DNA of 64,000 bases from Sphingomonas kaistensis. GTDB taxonomy: Bacteria > Pseudomonadota > Alphaproteobacteria > Sphingomonadales > Sphingomonadaceae. The notes under the pieces are model-generated. The model had not been told where the DNA came from and did no database searches. It saw nothing but the letters and a program-made list of their open reading frames with translations. The position numbers and the translations under genes were made by a program. The stretch covers positions 1,805,001 to 1,869,000 of the forward strand of contig NZ_JAATJC010000001.1 in the NCBI RefSeq assembly GCF_011927725.1, written 5' to 3'. How positions within the stretch are numbered: the first letter of the stretch is position 1; each line of letters begins with the position of its first letter. Shown one piece after another: positions 27,951 through 36,068 of the stretch.

Positions 27951-29592
27951 CGCTGGACTCGCAGCCTGCGCGACGGTGGATCGGCCGGTTGCTCCTGTCG
28001 CCGCCGCTGGGCCGGTCGAGATCCAGATCCTCGGGCTCAACGACTTCCACGGCAATCTCGAGACCCCGCGCGATGCGGTACCGCTCACGATGCCGGATGG
28101 GACCATCACCAAGTATCGCGCCGGCGGAGCGGCGCAGCTGGCGGCAACCCTGAAGCGGATGCGGACCGGGCAGACCAGCGTGACGGTGGCGGCCGGCGAC
28201 CTGATCGGTGCGACGCCCTTGGTGTCGGCCTATTTCCTCGACGAGCCGACGATCAAGGCGCTGGGCATGGCCGGGCTCGACTATGCCGCGGTCGGCAACC
28301 ACGAGTTCGACAAGGGCGGCGCCGAACTCAAGCGCATGCAGGACGGCGGCTGCGCCAAGCTGACCACGCGGGTGCCCTGCCGGGTCGAACCGCATGCCGG
28401 CGCGAGCTTCCGTTATCTTGCCGCCAACGTCATCACCGAATGGGGCAGCTCGCTGTTCCCGGGAACCGCGATCCGTCAGATGGGGCCGGTCAAGGTCGGC
28501 TTCATCGGCATGCCGCTGAAGGACACCGCGACCCTGGTTACGCCGGCGGGCGTTGCCGGACTGACCTTCAACGACGAGGCCGCCACCGCCAACGCACTGG
28601 TGCCCAGGCTCAAGGCCGAGGGCGCGGACCTGATCGTGCTGCTGATCCATCAGGGTGGCTACGTCCCGCCGGTCTATGATGCGTTGGGCTGCGACGGGCT
28701 GTCGGGTGACATCGTGCCGATCCTCGCCAAGCTCGACCCCGCGATCCGGGTGGTGGTGAGCGGCCACACCCACCACGCCTATGCCTGCGAGGTCGCCGCC
28801 GGCGGCGCCCCGCGGCTGCTGACCAGTGCCGGGAAGAACGGTTACCTGGTCACCGACATCCGGCTCCGCTTCGATCCCGCCACCCGTCAACTGGTGAGCG
28901 CCAAGGCGGAGAATCTGCCGGTGCTGGCCGAGCGCGACCCCGAGGTGCAGGCACTGGTCGATCGCTATGTCGCCGCCGCACGCCCCGCGGCCGAGCGGGT
29001 AGTCGGCCGGTTGTCGGGCCCCGCGCTCAAGGACGCCGACGATGGCGACAGCCCGGCGGGCGAATTGATTGCCGATGCGCAGCTTGCCGCGACCCGCGCC
29101 GCGGACAAGGGCGGGTCGGTGATCGCCTTCCTGAATTCGGGAGGGGTGCGCACCGACCTGGTGCCGCAGGCGAACGGAAGCGTCACCTTCGGCCAGATCT
29201 TCGCGACCCAGCCGTTCGGCAACAGCCTGGTGGTGAAGACGCTGACCGGTGCGCAGCTGAAGGCGCTGCTGGAGCAGGGGTTCCGCGAGGTGAACGGCAA
29301 GGTCCAGACCTCGTCGATCCTGATCCCCTCCGAAGGCTTTACCTATCGCTTCGACCGCAACCGGCCGGCCGGTCAGCGGATCCTGGCGATGATGCTGGAC
29401 GGTCGCCCGATCGACCCGGCGCGGGATTATCGAATCACCGTCAACAACTTCCTCGCCAGCGGCGGCGATGGGTACACCGTGCTGGCCGAGGGCCGGGATG
29501 CGCGCGACGGCGGGCTCGACCTCGACTCGCTCGAAGCCTGGCTGCAGACCAATCCCAAGGTGCCGGACGGCAAGAGGATCAGCGGCAACTGA
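27901..29592 (+). CDS. Exported 5'-nucleotidase/UshA-like metallophosphatase lipoprotein
   Basis: A 563-residue lipoprotein; the ATG at 27901 has a GAAGGA 5 nt upstream, better than the ATG at 27910, and lies inside the end of the transporter gene. A short signal ends in the lipobox LAAC. The metallophosphatase half has LNDFHGNLE, GDLIGATP, VGNHEFD and SGHTHHAY, and the 5'-nucleotidase C-terminal half has NSGGVRTDL, QPFGNSLVVKTLTGAQLK and the FLASGGDGY base-stacking loop. It would strip phosphate from nucleotides in the periplasm so that nucleosides can enter. The CNT transporter lies 3.6 kb away. Confidence 0.92.
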   Translation: MYLMNGRISRLLLLASSAGLAACATVDRPVAPVAAAGPVEIQILGLNDFHGNLETPRDAVPLTMPDGTITKYRAGGAAQLAATLKRMRTGQTSVTVAAGDLIGATPLVSAYFLDEPTIKALGMAGLDYAAVGNHEFDKGGAELKRMQDGGCAKLTTRVPCRVEPHAGASFRYLAANVITEWGSSLFPGTAIRQMGPVKVGFIGMPLKDTATLVTPAGVAGLTFNDEAATANALVPRLKAEGADLIVLLIHQGGYVPPVYDALGCDGLSGDIVPILAKLDPAIRVVVSGHTHHAYACEVAAGGAPRLLTSAGKNGYLVTDIRLRFDPATRQLVSAKAENLPVLAERDPEVQALVDRYVAAARPAAERVVGRLSGPALKDADDGDSPAGELIADAQLAATRAADKGGSVIAFLNSGGVRTDLVPQANGSVTFGQIFATQPFGNSLVVKTLTGAQLKALLEQGFREVNGKVQTSSILIPSEGFTYRFDRNRPAGQRILAMMLDGRPIDPARDYRITVNNFLASGGDGYTVLAEGRDARDGGLDLDSLEAWLQTNPKVPDGKRISGN

Positions 29593-29610
29593 TCCCCTTG
29601 CCGATGCGGC

Positions 29611-30435
29611 TCAGCGCGGCTTGACGAAGCGCAGGGTCATCCGGTCGCTCTCACCGATCGCGACATATTTGGCGCGGTCCTTGTCGCCGAGGCGAAGCGT
29701 CGGGGGCAGGGTCCAAACACCGTCGGGCCAGTTGGCGGTGTCCTTGCGGTTGGCGTTGATCTCGCTCGACCCGGCGTAACGGAAGCCGGCCTGCTCGGCG
29801 AGGCGGCGGACGGTCGAAACCTTGAGGTAGCCGCTCGACTTCTCGCGCGCGGCGTCGGCGCTTTCGGGAAGGCGATGCTCCTCGATGCCGAGGACCCCGC
29901 CGGGCTTCAGCATGGCGAAGATCTGCTTGAACGCGAGATCGGCATAAGGCTGGTCGCCCATCGCCCAATTGTGGACGTTGCGGAAGGTGAGGACGACGTC
30001 GGCGCTGCCCGCGGGAACGCCGGTCTGGCCCGCTTCGCGCACCGGGAAAACGACCTGGCGGGCGCGGCCGTAGAGGGGCTGATCCTTCTCGACCAGGCGC
30101 TTGAAGCCGCCGAGGCCGCGGTCGTTGGGTGCCGCGACATAGTAAGTGCCGCCGCCGTTCAGGACGTACGGCGCGACGATCTCGCTGTACCAGCCGCCGC
30201 CGGGGAACAGTTCGACCACGGTCTGGCGCGGGCGGACGCCGAAGAATTCGAGGGTGGCGGCCGGCTTGCGATACTGGTCGCGGGCGCGGTTCGCCTCGCT
30301 TCGGGCGGGATTGGCGACCGCCGCTGCAAGGGCGCGCTTCTCGGCCGCCGGAAGGGCCGGTGCGCGACTCTGCATGGCTGTCGCAGCGGTGGCGAGGACG
30401 GCGACGCCGGCCGCGAGCAGAAGGGATGGGCGCAT
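29611..30435 (-). CDS. Exported class I methyltransferase-like protein
   Basis: A 274-residue protein from the ATG at 30435, which begins a signal peptide (MRPSLLLAAGVAVLATAATA). After a helical segment, VVELFPGGGWYSEIVAPYV is a SAM-binding motif I, VVLTFRNVHNWA fits motif IV, and FAMLKPGGVLGIEEH motif V/VI. The family (COG4798-like predicted methyltransferases) is widely exported, which is puzzling because SAM is cytosolic; the protein may act on a different ligand or bind SAM leaking out. It is convergent with the nucleotidase gene. Fold firm, reaction unknown. Confidence 0.82.
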   Translation of the reverse strand: MRPSLLLAAGVAVLATAATAMQSRAPALPAAEKRALAAAVANPARSEANRARDQYRKPAATLEFFGVRPRQTVVELFPGGGWYSEIVAPYVLNGGGTYYVAAPNDRGLGGFKRLVEKDQPLYGRARQVVFPVREAGQTGVPAGSADVVLTFRNVHNWAMGDQPYADLAFKQIFAMLKPGGVLGIEEHRLPESADAAREKSSGYLKVSTVRRLAEQAGFRYAGSSEINANRKDTANWPDGVWTLPPTLRLGDKDRAKYVAIGESDRMTLRFVKPR

Positions 30436-30577
30436 GTGTTCGGGTCTCCGACAAAGGAAAAGGGCTGGCGCCTTTCTTGCCGCCTTGCGCAAGCGCCGCA
30501 AGCGTCCCGGCCAAAAGCCCGTCACGGGCGGGCAAGGAAACAGATGTTTAACGCCTTGCCTGTCATAGGCTTGGGCC

Positions 30578-32305
30578 ATGCCGGCCTCCACCCGCAGCGC
30601 GCTTCAGCGATTACCTGCTCCGTGGGCCGACGGCGTGCTGCTGCTCGATGCCTTGCCGATCCCCGCCGCGATCATCGAAAGCGATGCCGGCGAATTGCGG
30701 ATTTCCGCGCATAATTCGCGCTTCGGCGACGCCGTGGCGATCTCCACCGCGGGCTCGCTCGACGGGCTGAGCGAGCAATGCCTGTCGGGCGACGGCCTCG
30801 TCGCAAGCTATCTCACCGCCTGGTTCGACGGCGGCGATGATTCTGTGGCTGACCTCGAAATGCGTGACGGTTCGGGTGTGGCGGCACGATTCTATTCCTT
30901 AAAACTGGCGCCGCTTCCGACCGTCGGCAGGTCCCGGCGCGCCTTGCTGTCGGTGGTCGACCGCACCGCCGAGGTGCAGGCTGAACGGACGCTCCGTGCG
31001 GAGATGCTGCGGGACAGCCTGACCGGGCTGCCCAATCGCCTTGCCTTTACCGAGGTGATCGAGGCGGCTGGGCGCGGCGCGGCGAGCGACTGCGTGGGCC
31101 ACGCGGTGCTGGTGGTCGACATGCTGCGCTTCAGCCGCATCAACGAAAGCATGGGCAGCCTTGCCGGCGACGAATTGCTGATCACCTTCGCGCGGCGGCT
31201 GATTTCGGCCCTGCGTGCGGGCGACAGCCTGGCGCGGACCGGCGGCAACGAGTTCGGGATCGTGGTCGCGCTTCGGCGCGGGACCGGCGACGCGCTCAAG
31301 GCCGCGACCCGGATCCTCGATGCGATGCAGACGCCGTTCCGGCTGAGCGAGCTCGAGATCAAGGTCGATTGCGCCATCGGGCTTGCGCTGATGGGGCCGG
31401 ACCAGGATGCCGAGGAGCTGTTCCGAAGCGCCCAGTTCGCGGTCAAGCAGGCCAAGGCCAGCGGCCGCCCCGAAGTGTACGAACCGAAGGAGGCGAGCCT
31501 TGCCCGGCGCCGCTTCTCGATCGAAACCGAGCTTCGCCGCGCGCTCGAAACCGACCAGCTGAGCATGTCGTATCAGCCGCTGGTGAACCTCAAGACCGGC
31601 GAAGTCTCGGGCTTCGAGGCGCTCGCCCGCTGGCAGCATCCCGACCGCGGCGAGATCAGCCCAACCGAATTCATCCCGGTGGCGGAGGAAAGCGGACTGA
31701 TCCTTCACCTCGGCCGCTGGGCGATGGACAAGGCGACCATGACCCTTGCGGGATGGGATGCCGAAGCGGGGCAGAAGCTGCCGGTCAATGTCGCGGTCAA
31801 CCTGTCCGCCATCCAGGTTGCGCGCGACGACATCACGGCCATGGTCGGCGGCGCGCTGCGCAACAGCGGTCTGACCGGCGACCGGCTGATGCTGGAGCTG
31901 ACCGAAAGCGCGATCGTCCAGGATCCGCGCCGCGCGACCCGCGTGTTCGACGCCCTGAAGGCGCTGGAAGCGAGAGTCGCGATGGACGATTTCGGCACCG
32001 GCTACTCAAGCCTGGCCTATCTCCAGCGACTGCCGATCGACGTGCTCAAGATCGATCGCAGCTTCGTCAGCGGGATGATGATCGATCCCGACAGCGTCGC
32101 CATCGTGCGGGCAGTGCTGAGCCTTGCCGAGGCGCTTGGCATGTCGACCACCGCCGAGGGCGTGGAAAGCCGCGAGCTGGCAACCACGCTGGCGGCGCTC
32201 GGCTGTGTGTCGGGACAGGGGTTCTTCTTTGCCAAGCCGCTGACCGAAGACGATGCCTTGCCGTTCTGGCGCAGCCGGCTGAGGTCCAACCGCCAGGCCG
32301 CCTAG
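30578..32305 (+). CDS. Cytosolic PAS-GGDEF-EAL protein, probable cyclic-di-GMP phosphodiesterase
   Basis: A 575-residue soluble protein. The first 140 residues are PAS-like, about 143-305 is a GGDEF domain with GGNEF at 222-226 in place of GGDEF, and about 315-560 is an EAL domain with EAL at 347-349, NVAVNLSAIQ, LELTES and DDFGTGYSS (470-478). The Asp-to-Asn change in the cyclase active site should abolish synthesis, so a GTP-regulated phosphodiesterase is the likely role. No membrane helix is present. Its stop overlaps the tsaC stop by 4 bp on the opposite strand. Confidence 0.9.
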   Translation: MPASTRSALQRLPAPWADGVLLLDALPIPAAIIESDAGELRISAHNSRFGDAVAISTAGSLDGLSEQCLSGDGLVASYLTAWFDGGDDSVADLEMRDGSGVAARFYSLKLAPLPTVGRSRRALLSVVDRTAEVQAERTLRAEMLRDSLTGLPNRLAFTEVIEAAGRGAASDCVGHAVLVVDMLRFSRINESMGSLAGDELLITFARRLISALRAGDSLARTGGNEFGIVVALRRGTGDALKAATRILDAMQTPFRLSELEIKVDCAIGLALMGPDQDAEELFRSAQFAVKQAKASGRPEVYEPKEASLARRRFSIETELRRALETDQLSMSYQPLVNLKTGEVSGFEALARWQHPDRGEISPTEFIPVAEESGLILHLGRWAMDKATMTLAGWDAEAGQKLPVNVAVNLSAIQVARDDITAMVGGALRNSGLTGDRLMLELTESAIVQDPRRATRVFDALKALEARVAMDDFGTGYSSLAYLQRLPIDVLKIDRSFVSGMMIDPDSVAIVRAVLSLAEALGMSTTAEGVESRELATTLAALGCVSGQGFFFAKPLTEDDALPFWRSRLRSNRQAA

Positions 32306-33228
32306 GGGCGGGGGGCTGCGGCGCGGGCGAGGCGGTCGTTGATCGCGCGGCCGACGCCGATGTCGGGAACGGGTGCAACTGCGATTGCCGGGCGAGGTCC
32401 GGCGTCGGCCTGGTGGAGCAGGTCGAACAGGCGTGCTGCAGCTTCGCCAAGATTGCCCGAGGGGCTGAGGCTGACGTCGCCCCCAACCTCCCCGAAGCCG
32501 ATCAGCCATTCGCCCTGCCTGCGATCCGTTGCGTTCAGGCGAAGCGGCTTGGCCGGGGCATAATGGCTTGCGAGCATGCCGGGCGCCTCGACCAGTGAAG
32601 CCTCGACCAGGGCCGCTTCGGGAATCTCGATCGGTCCCGGCCGAAGCAGGCGCGGCGCGCCGCCGGTAAAGGCGACGATGGTGCTTTCCAGGCCATGGGC
32701 GGACGGACCGCCGTCGATCACCAGCGCGATCCGCCCTTCGAGCGAGGCGAGGACATGCTCGGCCCGGGTCGGACTGATCCGGCCGCTGGCGTTGGCGCTC
32801 GGTGCCGCCAGCGGACGGCCGCTGGCCTCCAGCAAGGCGCGCATCGCGGGATGGGCCGGAACCCGCAGGGCGATGGTCGGCAGGCCGGCGGTGACGAGGC
32901 TGGCGACCGGACTGTCGGGTGCAAGCGGAACGACCAGGGTGAGCGGCCCCGGCCAGTGTTGCTCGGCGAGAGCGCGGGCCTCCTCGCTCAATTGGCCGAG
33001 GCGGGCGGCAGCGGCGAGGTCGGGGACATGCACGATCAGCGGATTGAAGCTGGGCCGGCCCTTGGCCTCGTAGATGCGGGCAACCGCACGGGCATTGGTC
33101 GCATCGGCGGCGAGGCCGTAGACCGTCTCGGTCGGAACCGCGACCGTCTGTCCTGCGCGGATCAGCGCGGCTGCGTCGGCGATCGCTTGCGGCCCGAATG
33201 GCCGTATCTCGGTCCTCTTGCCCGCCAT
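32302..33228 (-). CDS. tsaC: L-threonylcarbamoyladenylate synthase (Sua5/YwlC type)
   Basis: A 308-residue enzyme that makes threonylcarbamoyl-AMP from threonine, bicarbonate and ATP for the t6A37 modification of ANN-decoding tRNAs. The YrdC domain carries VPTETVYGLAADATN, IYEAKGRPSFNPLIVHV, WPGPLTLVV and SANASGRISPT; the extra C-terminal Sua5 domain begins at about residue 215 (APGMLASHYAPAKPL). The length therefore marks the long Sua5-type form. The start is the ATG at 33228. Confidence 0.94.
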   Translation of the reverse strand: MAGKRTEIRPFGPQAIADAAALIRAGQTVAVPTETVYGLAADATNARAVARIYEAKGRPSFNPLIVHVPDLAAAARLGQLSEEARALAEQHWPGPLTLVVPLAPDSPVASLVTAGLPTIALRVPAHPAMRALLEASGRPLAAPSANASGRISPTRAEHVLASLEGRIALVIDGGPSAHGLESTIVAFTGGAPRLLRPGPIEIPEAALVEASLVEAPGMLASHYAPAKPLRLNATDRRQGEWLIGFGEVGGDVSLSPSGNLGEAAARLFDLLHQADAGPRPAIAVAPVPDIGVGRAINDRLARAAAPRP

Positions 33229-33282
33229 GGTGCCGCCGCTATGGCAAAGCGCAGGTCATCACAAGAGAATGGACGGATCGTC

Positions 33283-34959
33283 ATGCCGCTTCGCTGCCCG
33301 GTCGAGGAACAGCGCTTCGTGCTCGAGCACGTGGCCCGCATCCATGAGCTCACCAACGACCACGACATCGTAGACGCGGTCCTGGAAGGCGCCGCGCAAT
33401 ATGCCGAGGGCGAGATCGAACCGCTCAACCGCATCGGCGACACGGTGGGTGCGAAGTGGTCGCCCGAGGGCGTCGCAATGCCGAAGGGCTTTCACGAAGC
33501 CTATCGCCTGTTCGTCGAGGGCGGCTGGGGCACCATCAGCGCGCCGGAGGAAGCGGGCGGGCAGGGGCTTCCGCTGACGCTCGGCGCGGCGGTGATGGAA
33601 GACCTCAACGCCGCAAATCTTGCCTTCGCCCTGTGCCCGATGCTGACCATGGGTGCGATCGAGGCGATCGGCGCGCATGGCAGCGACGAGCAGAAGCGCG
33701 ACTATCTGCCCAGGATCGTGTCAGGCGAATGGCCGGCGACGATGAACCTGACCGAACCGCAGGCGGGCTCCGATGTCGGCGCGCTGCGGACCAAAGCGGT
33801 GCCGAACGGCGACGGCAGCTATGCGATCACCGGGTCCAAGATCTACATCACCTATGGCGAGCACGACCTTGCCGACAACATCATCCACCTGGTGCTGGCG
33901 CGGACCCCGGACGCGCCGGCGGGGACGCGCGGGATCTCGCTGTTCCTGGTCCCCAAGGTGCTGCCCGACGGCCGCCGCAACGACCTTCGCTGCGCGTCGA
34001 TCGAACACAAGCTTGGCATCCACGCTTCGCCGACCTGCACCATGGCGTTCGGGGATGAGGGCGGCGCGACCGGCTGGCTGATCGGGCCGGAGCATGGCGG
34101 CATGCGGGCGATGTTCACGATGATGAACAATGCCCGCCTCAATGTCGGCCTGCAGGGGGTCGGGATCGCGGAAGCGGCGACCCAGCGCGCGGTGGCGTAT
34201 GCGCTCGGCCGGGTCCAGTCGGCGCGCGCGGGTGCGGCGAGCCGCGAGGCCGTGGCGATCCACGAACATCCCGACGTCCGCCGCATGCTGTTGCGGATGA
34301 AGGCGCTGACCATGGGCGCGCGGGCACTCGCTTATTACGCCTTCGGGCAGATCGACCGCGGGCACCGCGGGGACAAGCTTGCGGCGATGCGCGGCGACGT
34401 GCTGACCCCGCTGGTCAAAGCGTGGGGCACCGACGTCGGCTGCGAGGTCGCAAGCATCGGAATCCAGGTTCACGGCGGCATGGGCTTCGTCGAGGAGACC
34501 GGTGCGGCCCAGCACCTGCGCGATGCCCGGATCGCACCGATCTACGAAGGCACCAACGGTATCCAGGCCGCCGATCTCGTCGGGCGCAAGCTCGGCCTCG
34601 ACGGCGGACTGGCCTTCGACGGGCTGATCGCCGACATCCGGGCGGAGATCGAGGACCCTGCGCTGGCCGCCCTCGCCGACGCGGTGGAATTGGTCGCGAC
34701 CACCCTGCGCGCCGCCGAACAGGACGACCGGCTGGCGGGCAGCTATCCGTTTCTCACCATGTGCTCGGTCCTGACCGCCGGCTGGCTGCTCGAGCGGCAG
34801 GCGCGGGTGGCGACCGGCGATACGCCGTTCCTGCGCGCCAAGCGTGCGGCGGCGGGATATTTCCTGGCCGTGGTGGTGCCCGAGGCGCTTGGGCTGGCCG
34901 CCGGGGCGGAAGCCGGCGCGAAGTTGCTCTACAGCGTCGAGGCGGAAGCGCTGGCCTGA
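33283..34959 (+). CDS. Acyl-CoA dehydrogenase, FadE5/DmdC-like long form
   Basis: A 558-residue flavoprotein from the ATG at 33283; an ATG at 33241 is in frame but adds a basic stretch not typical for the family. MNLTEPQAGSDVGALRTKA (FAD/substrate loop), ITGSKIYIT, KLGIHASPTCTM, MMNNARLNVGLQGVGIAEAATQRAVAYA and the C-terminal IYEGTNGIQAADLVGRKL with the catalytic-region glutamate identify the long acyl-CoA dehydrogenase branch that includes DmdC. It oxidises an acyl-CoA to the enoyl-CoA. The exact chain or sulfur substrate cannot be assigned, and there is no neighbouring beta-oxidation gene. Confidence 0.88.
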   Translation: MPLRCPVEEQRFVLEHVARIHELTNDHDIVDAVLEGAAQYAEGEIEPLNRIGDTVGAKWSPEGVAMPKGFHEAYRLFVEGGWGTISAPEEAGGQGLPLTLGAAVMEDLNAANLAFALCPMLTMGAIEAIGAHGSDEQKRDYLPRIVSGEWPATMNLTEPQAGSDVGALRTKAVPNGDGSYAITGSKIYITYGEHDLADNIIHLVLARTPDAPAGTRGISLFLVPKVLPDGRRNDLRCASIEHKLGIHASPTCTMAFGDEGGATGWLIGPEHGGMRAMFTMMNNARLNVGLQGVGIAEAATQRAVAYALGRVQSARAGAASREAVAIHEHPDVRRMLLRMKALTMGARALAYYAFGQIDRGHRGDKLAAMRGDVLTPLVKAWGTDVGCEVASIGIQVHGGMGFVEETGAAQHLRDARIAPIYEGTNGIQAADLVGRKLGLDGGLAFDGLIADIRAEIEDPALAALADAVELVATTLRAAEQDDRLAGSYPFLTMCSVLTAGWLLERQARVATGDTPFLRAKRAAAGYFLAVVVPEALGLAAGAEAGAKLLYSVEAEALA

Positions 34960-34963
34960 GCGG

Positions 34964-35317
34964 TCAGCTGCGCTCGAGCAACTCTGCCGGATCGATCCCG
35001 AGCTGTTCCATCCGGGCGCGGACGGCGGGCCATTCCTTGCGGATGAACTGGTCGCGCTCGCTGGTGGACAGGCGTTCGCGGGCGCCTTGCGCGACGAACA
35101 TGCCGACCCCGCGGCGGACCACGATCAGCCCTTCGTCCTGGAAGCCCTGATAGGCCTTGGCGACAGTCAGCGGATTGGCGCCCTGTTCGGCCGCGAAGGC
35201 GCGGACCGAGGGAAGGGGATCACCGTCACGGAACTGGCCGGACAGGATCGCCTCCGCGATGATGTCGCGAAGCCGGACGTATACGGGCTTGGTATCGGTG
35301 CGAGCGCGGAGCGTCAT
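34964..35317 (-). CDS. GntR-family regulator of the YtrA subfamily
   Basis: A 117-residue repressor-type protein from the ATG at 35317. PVYVRLRDIIAEAILSGQFRDGDPLPSVRAFAAEQGANPLTVAKAYQGFQDEGLIVVRRGVGMFV is a full GntR winged helix, and the short helical tail after about residue 80 is the YtrA pattern, which lacks a large ligand domain. Such regulators usually control a neighbouring ABC exporter; none is here, so the target is unclear. The nitroreductase gene lies 38 bp upstream on the same strand. A CGTA-A-TACG palindrome sits directly upstream of its start. Confidence 0.88.
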   Translation of the reverse strand: MTLRARTDTKPVYVRLRDIIAEAILSGQFRDGDPLPSVRAFAAEQGANPLTVAKAYQGFQDEGLIVVRRGVGMFVAQGARERLSTSERDQFIRKEWPAVRARMEQLGIDPAELLERS

Positions 35318-35322
35318 GCTGT

Positions 35323-35331
35323 CGTAATACG
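35323..35331. promoter_or_regulatory. Candidate GntR operator upstream of the YtrA-type regulator
   Basis: A symmetrical CGTA-A-TACG lies 5 bp ahead of the regulator start, in the 38-bp gap to the nitroreductase gene. GntR proteins bind GT-(N)-AC half sites, so autorepression is plausible. The site is short and could be chance. Confidence 0.25.
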
Positions 35332-35355
35332 GTGCGGCGCAAACAATTGCAACCG

Positions 35356-35943
35356 TCAGAGTGGCGGCGTCCAGTGGCGGATGACGGCGTTCGGATCGGG
35401 CCGGGGCCGCTCCTCGAGCTCGCGTCCGGGCGAGCCGATGAAAAAGAAGCCGGCGATCCGTTCGCTGGGAGCAAGGCGGAACGCGTCCTCGACCAGCGGA
35501 TCGTAGGTCGCCCAGCCGGTCAGCCAGCTTCCGACATAGCCATGGGCGTGAATGGCATGGAGCAGGTTCATCGCCGCGGCGCCGACCGAAAGCTCCTGCT
35601 CCCACACCGGGATCTTGTGGGGGATCACCGGGGCGGACAGCAACACCACCAAAGCTTCGCCATGGTGGGCGAAATCGTCTGCCTTCTGGCGATGCGCAGG
35701 GCCGGCCGAGGGGTCGTTCTGGTCCAAGGCGCGGTCGAGCAGTGCGGCAAGCGCGTCGCGCTGGTCGGAGCCGACCACCACGAAGCGCCAGGGAGCGAGC
35801 TTGCCATGGTCCGGCGTGCGCATCGCAAGCGCCAGGATGGCGTCGAGTTCGGCGGGGCCAGGGCCCGGGCCGACCATCTCGCGGGGGCGCCCGGAGCGGC
35901 GGCTGGCGAGGTAGGAAAGGGGGGTGGAAAGATCGTTGAACAT
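35356..35943 (-). CDS. Nitroreductase-family FMN oxidoreductase
   Basis: A 195-residue protein of the small YdjA-like type. ASRRSGRPREMVGPGP (FMN phosphate region), MRTPDHGKLAPWRFVVV (RAPDHGxLxPWRF motif), GAAAMNLLHAIHAHGYVGSWLTGW and a terminal IGSPGRELEERPRPD are clear. It is likely a homodimer reducing nitro, quinone or other compounds with NAD(P)H, in the cytosol. It is co-directional with the GntR gene downstream. Confidence 0.88.
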   Translation of the reverse strand: MFNDLSTPLSYLASRRSGRPREMVGPGPGPAELDAILALAMRTPDHGKLAPWRFVVVGSDQRDALAALLDRALDQNDPSAGPAHRQKADDFAHHGEALVVLLSAPVIPHKIPVWEQELSVGAAAMNLLHAIHAHGYVGSWLTGWATYDPLVEDAFRLAPSERIAGFFFIGSPGRELEERPRPDPNAVIRHWTPPL

Positions 35944-36068
35944 GGGCCGGGAGGGACATAGGGCGCCGGCCTGCCGGTCACAATGCGCTTGGCAACAGGG
36001 ATTTGCCGCTTAAGGTGCGGCCACTTTTCAAGGGCCGGCCAGTCCGGTCAGAGCACGGGATCGTTTGT

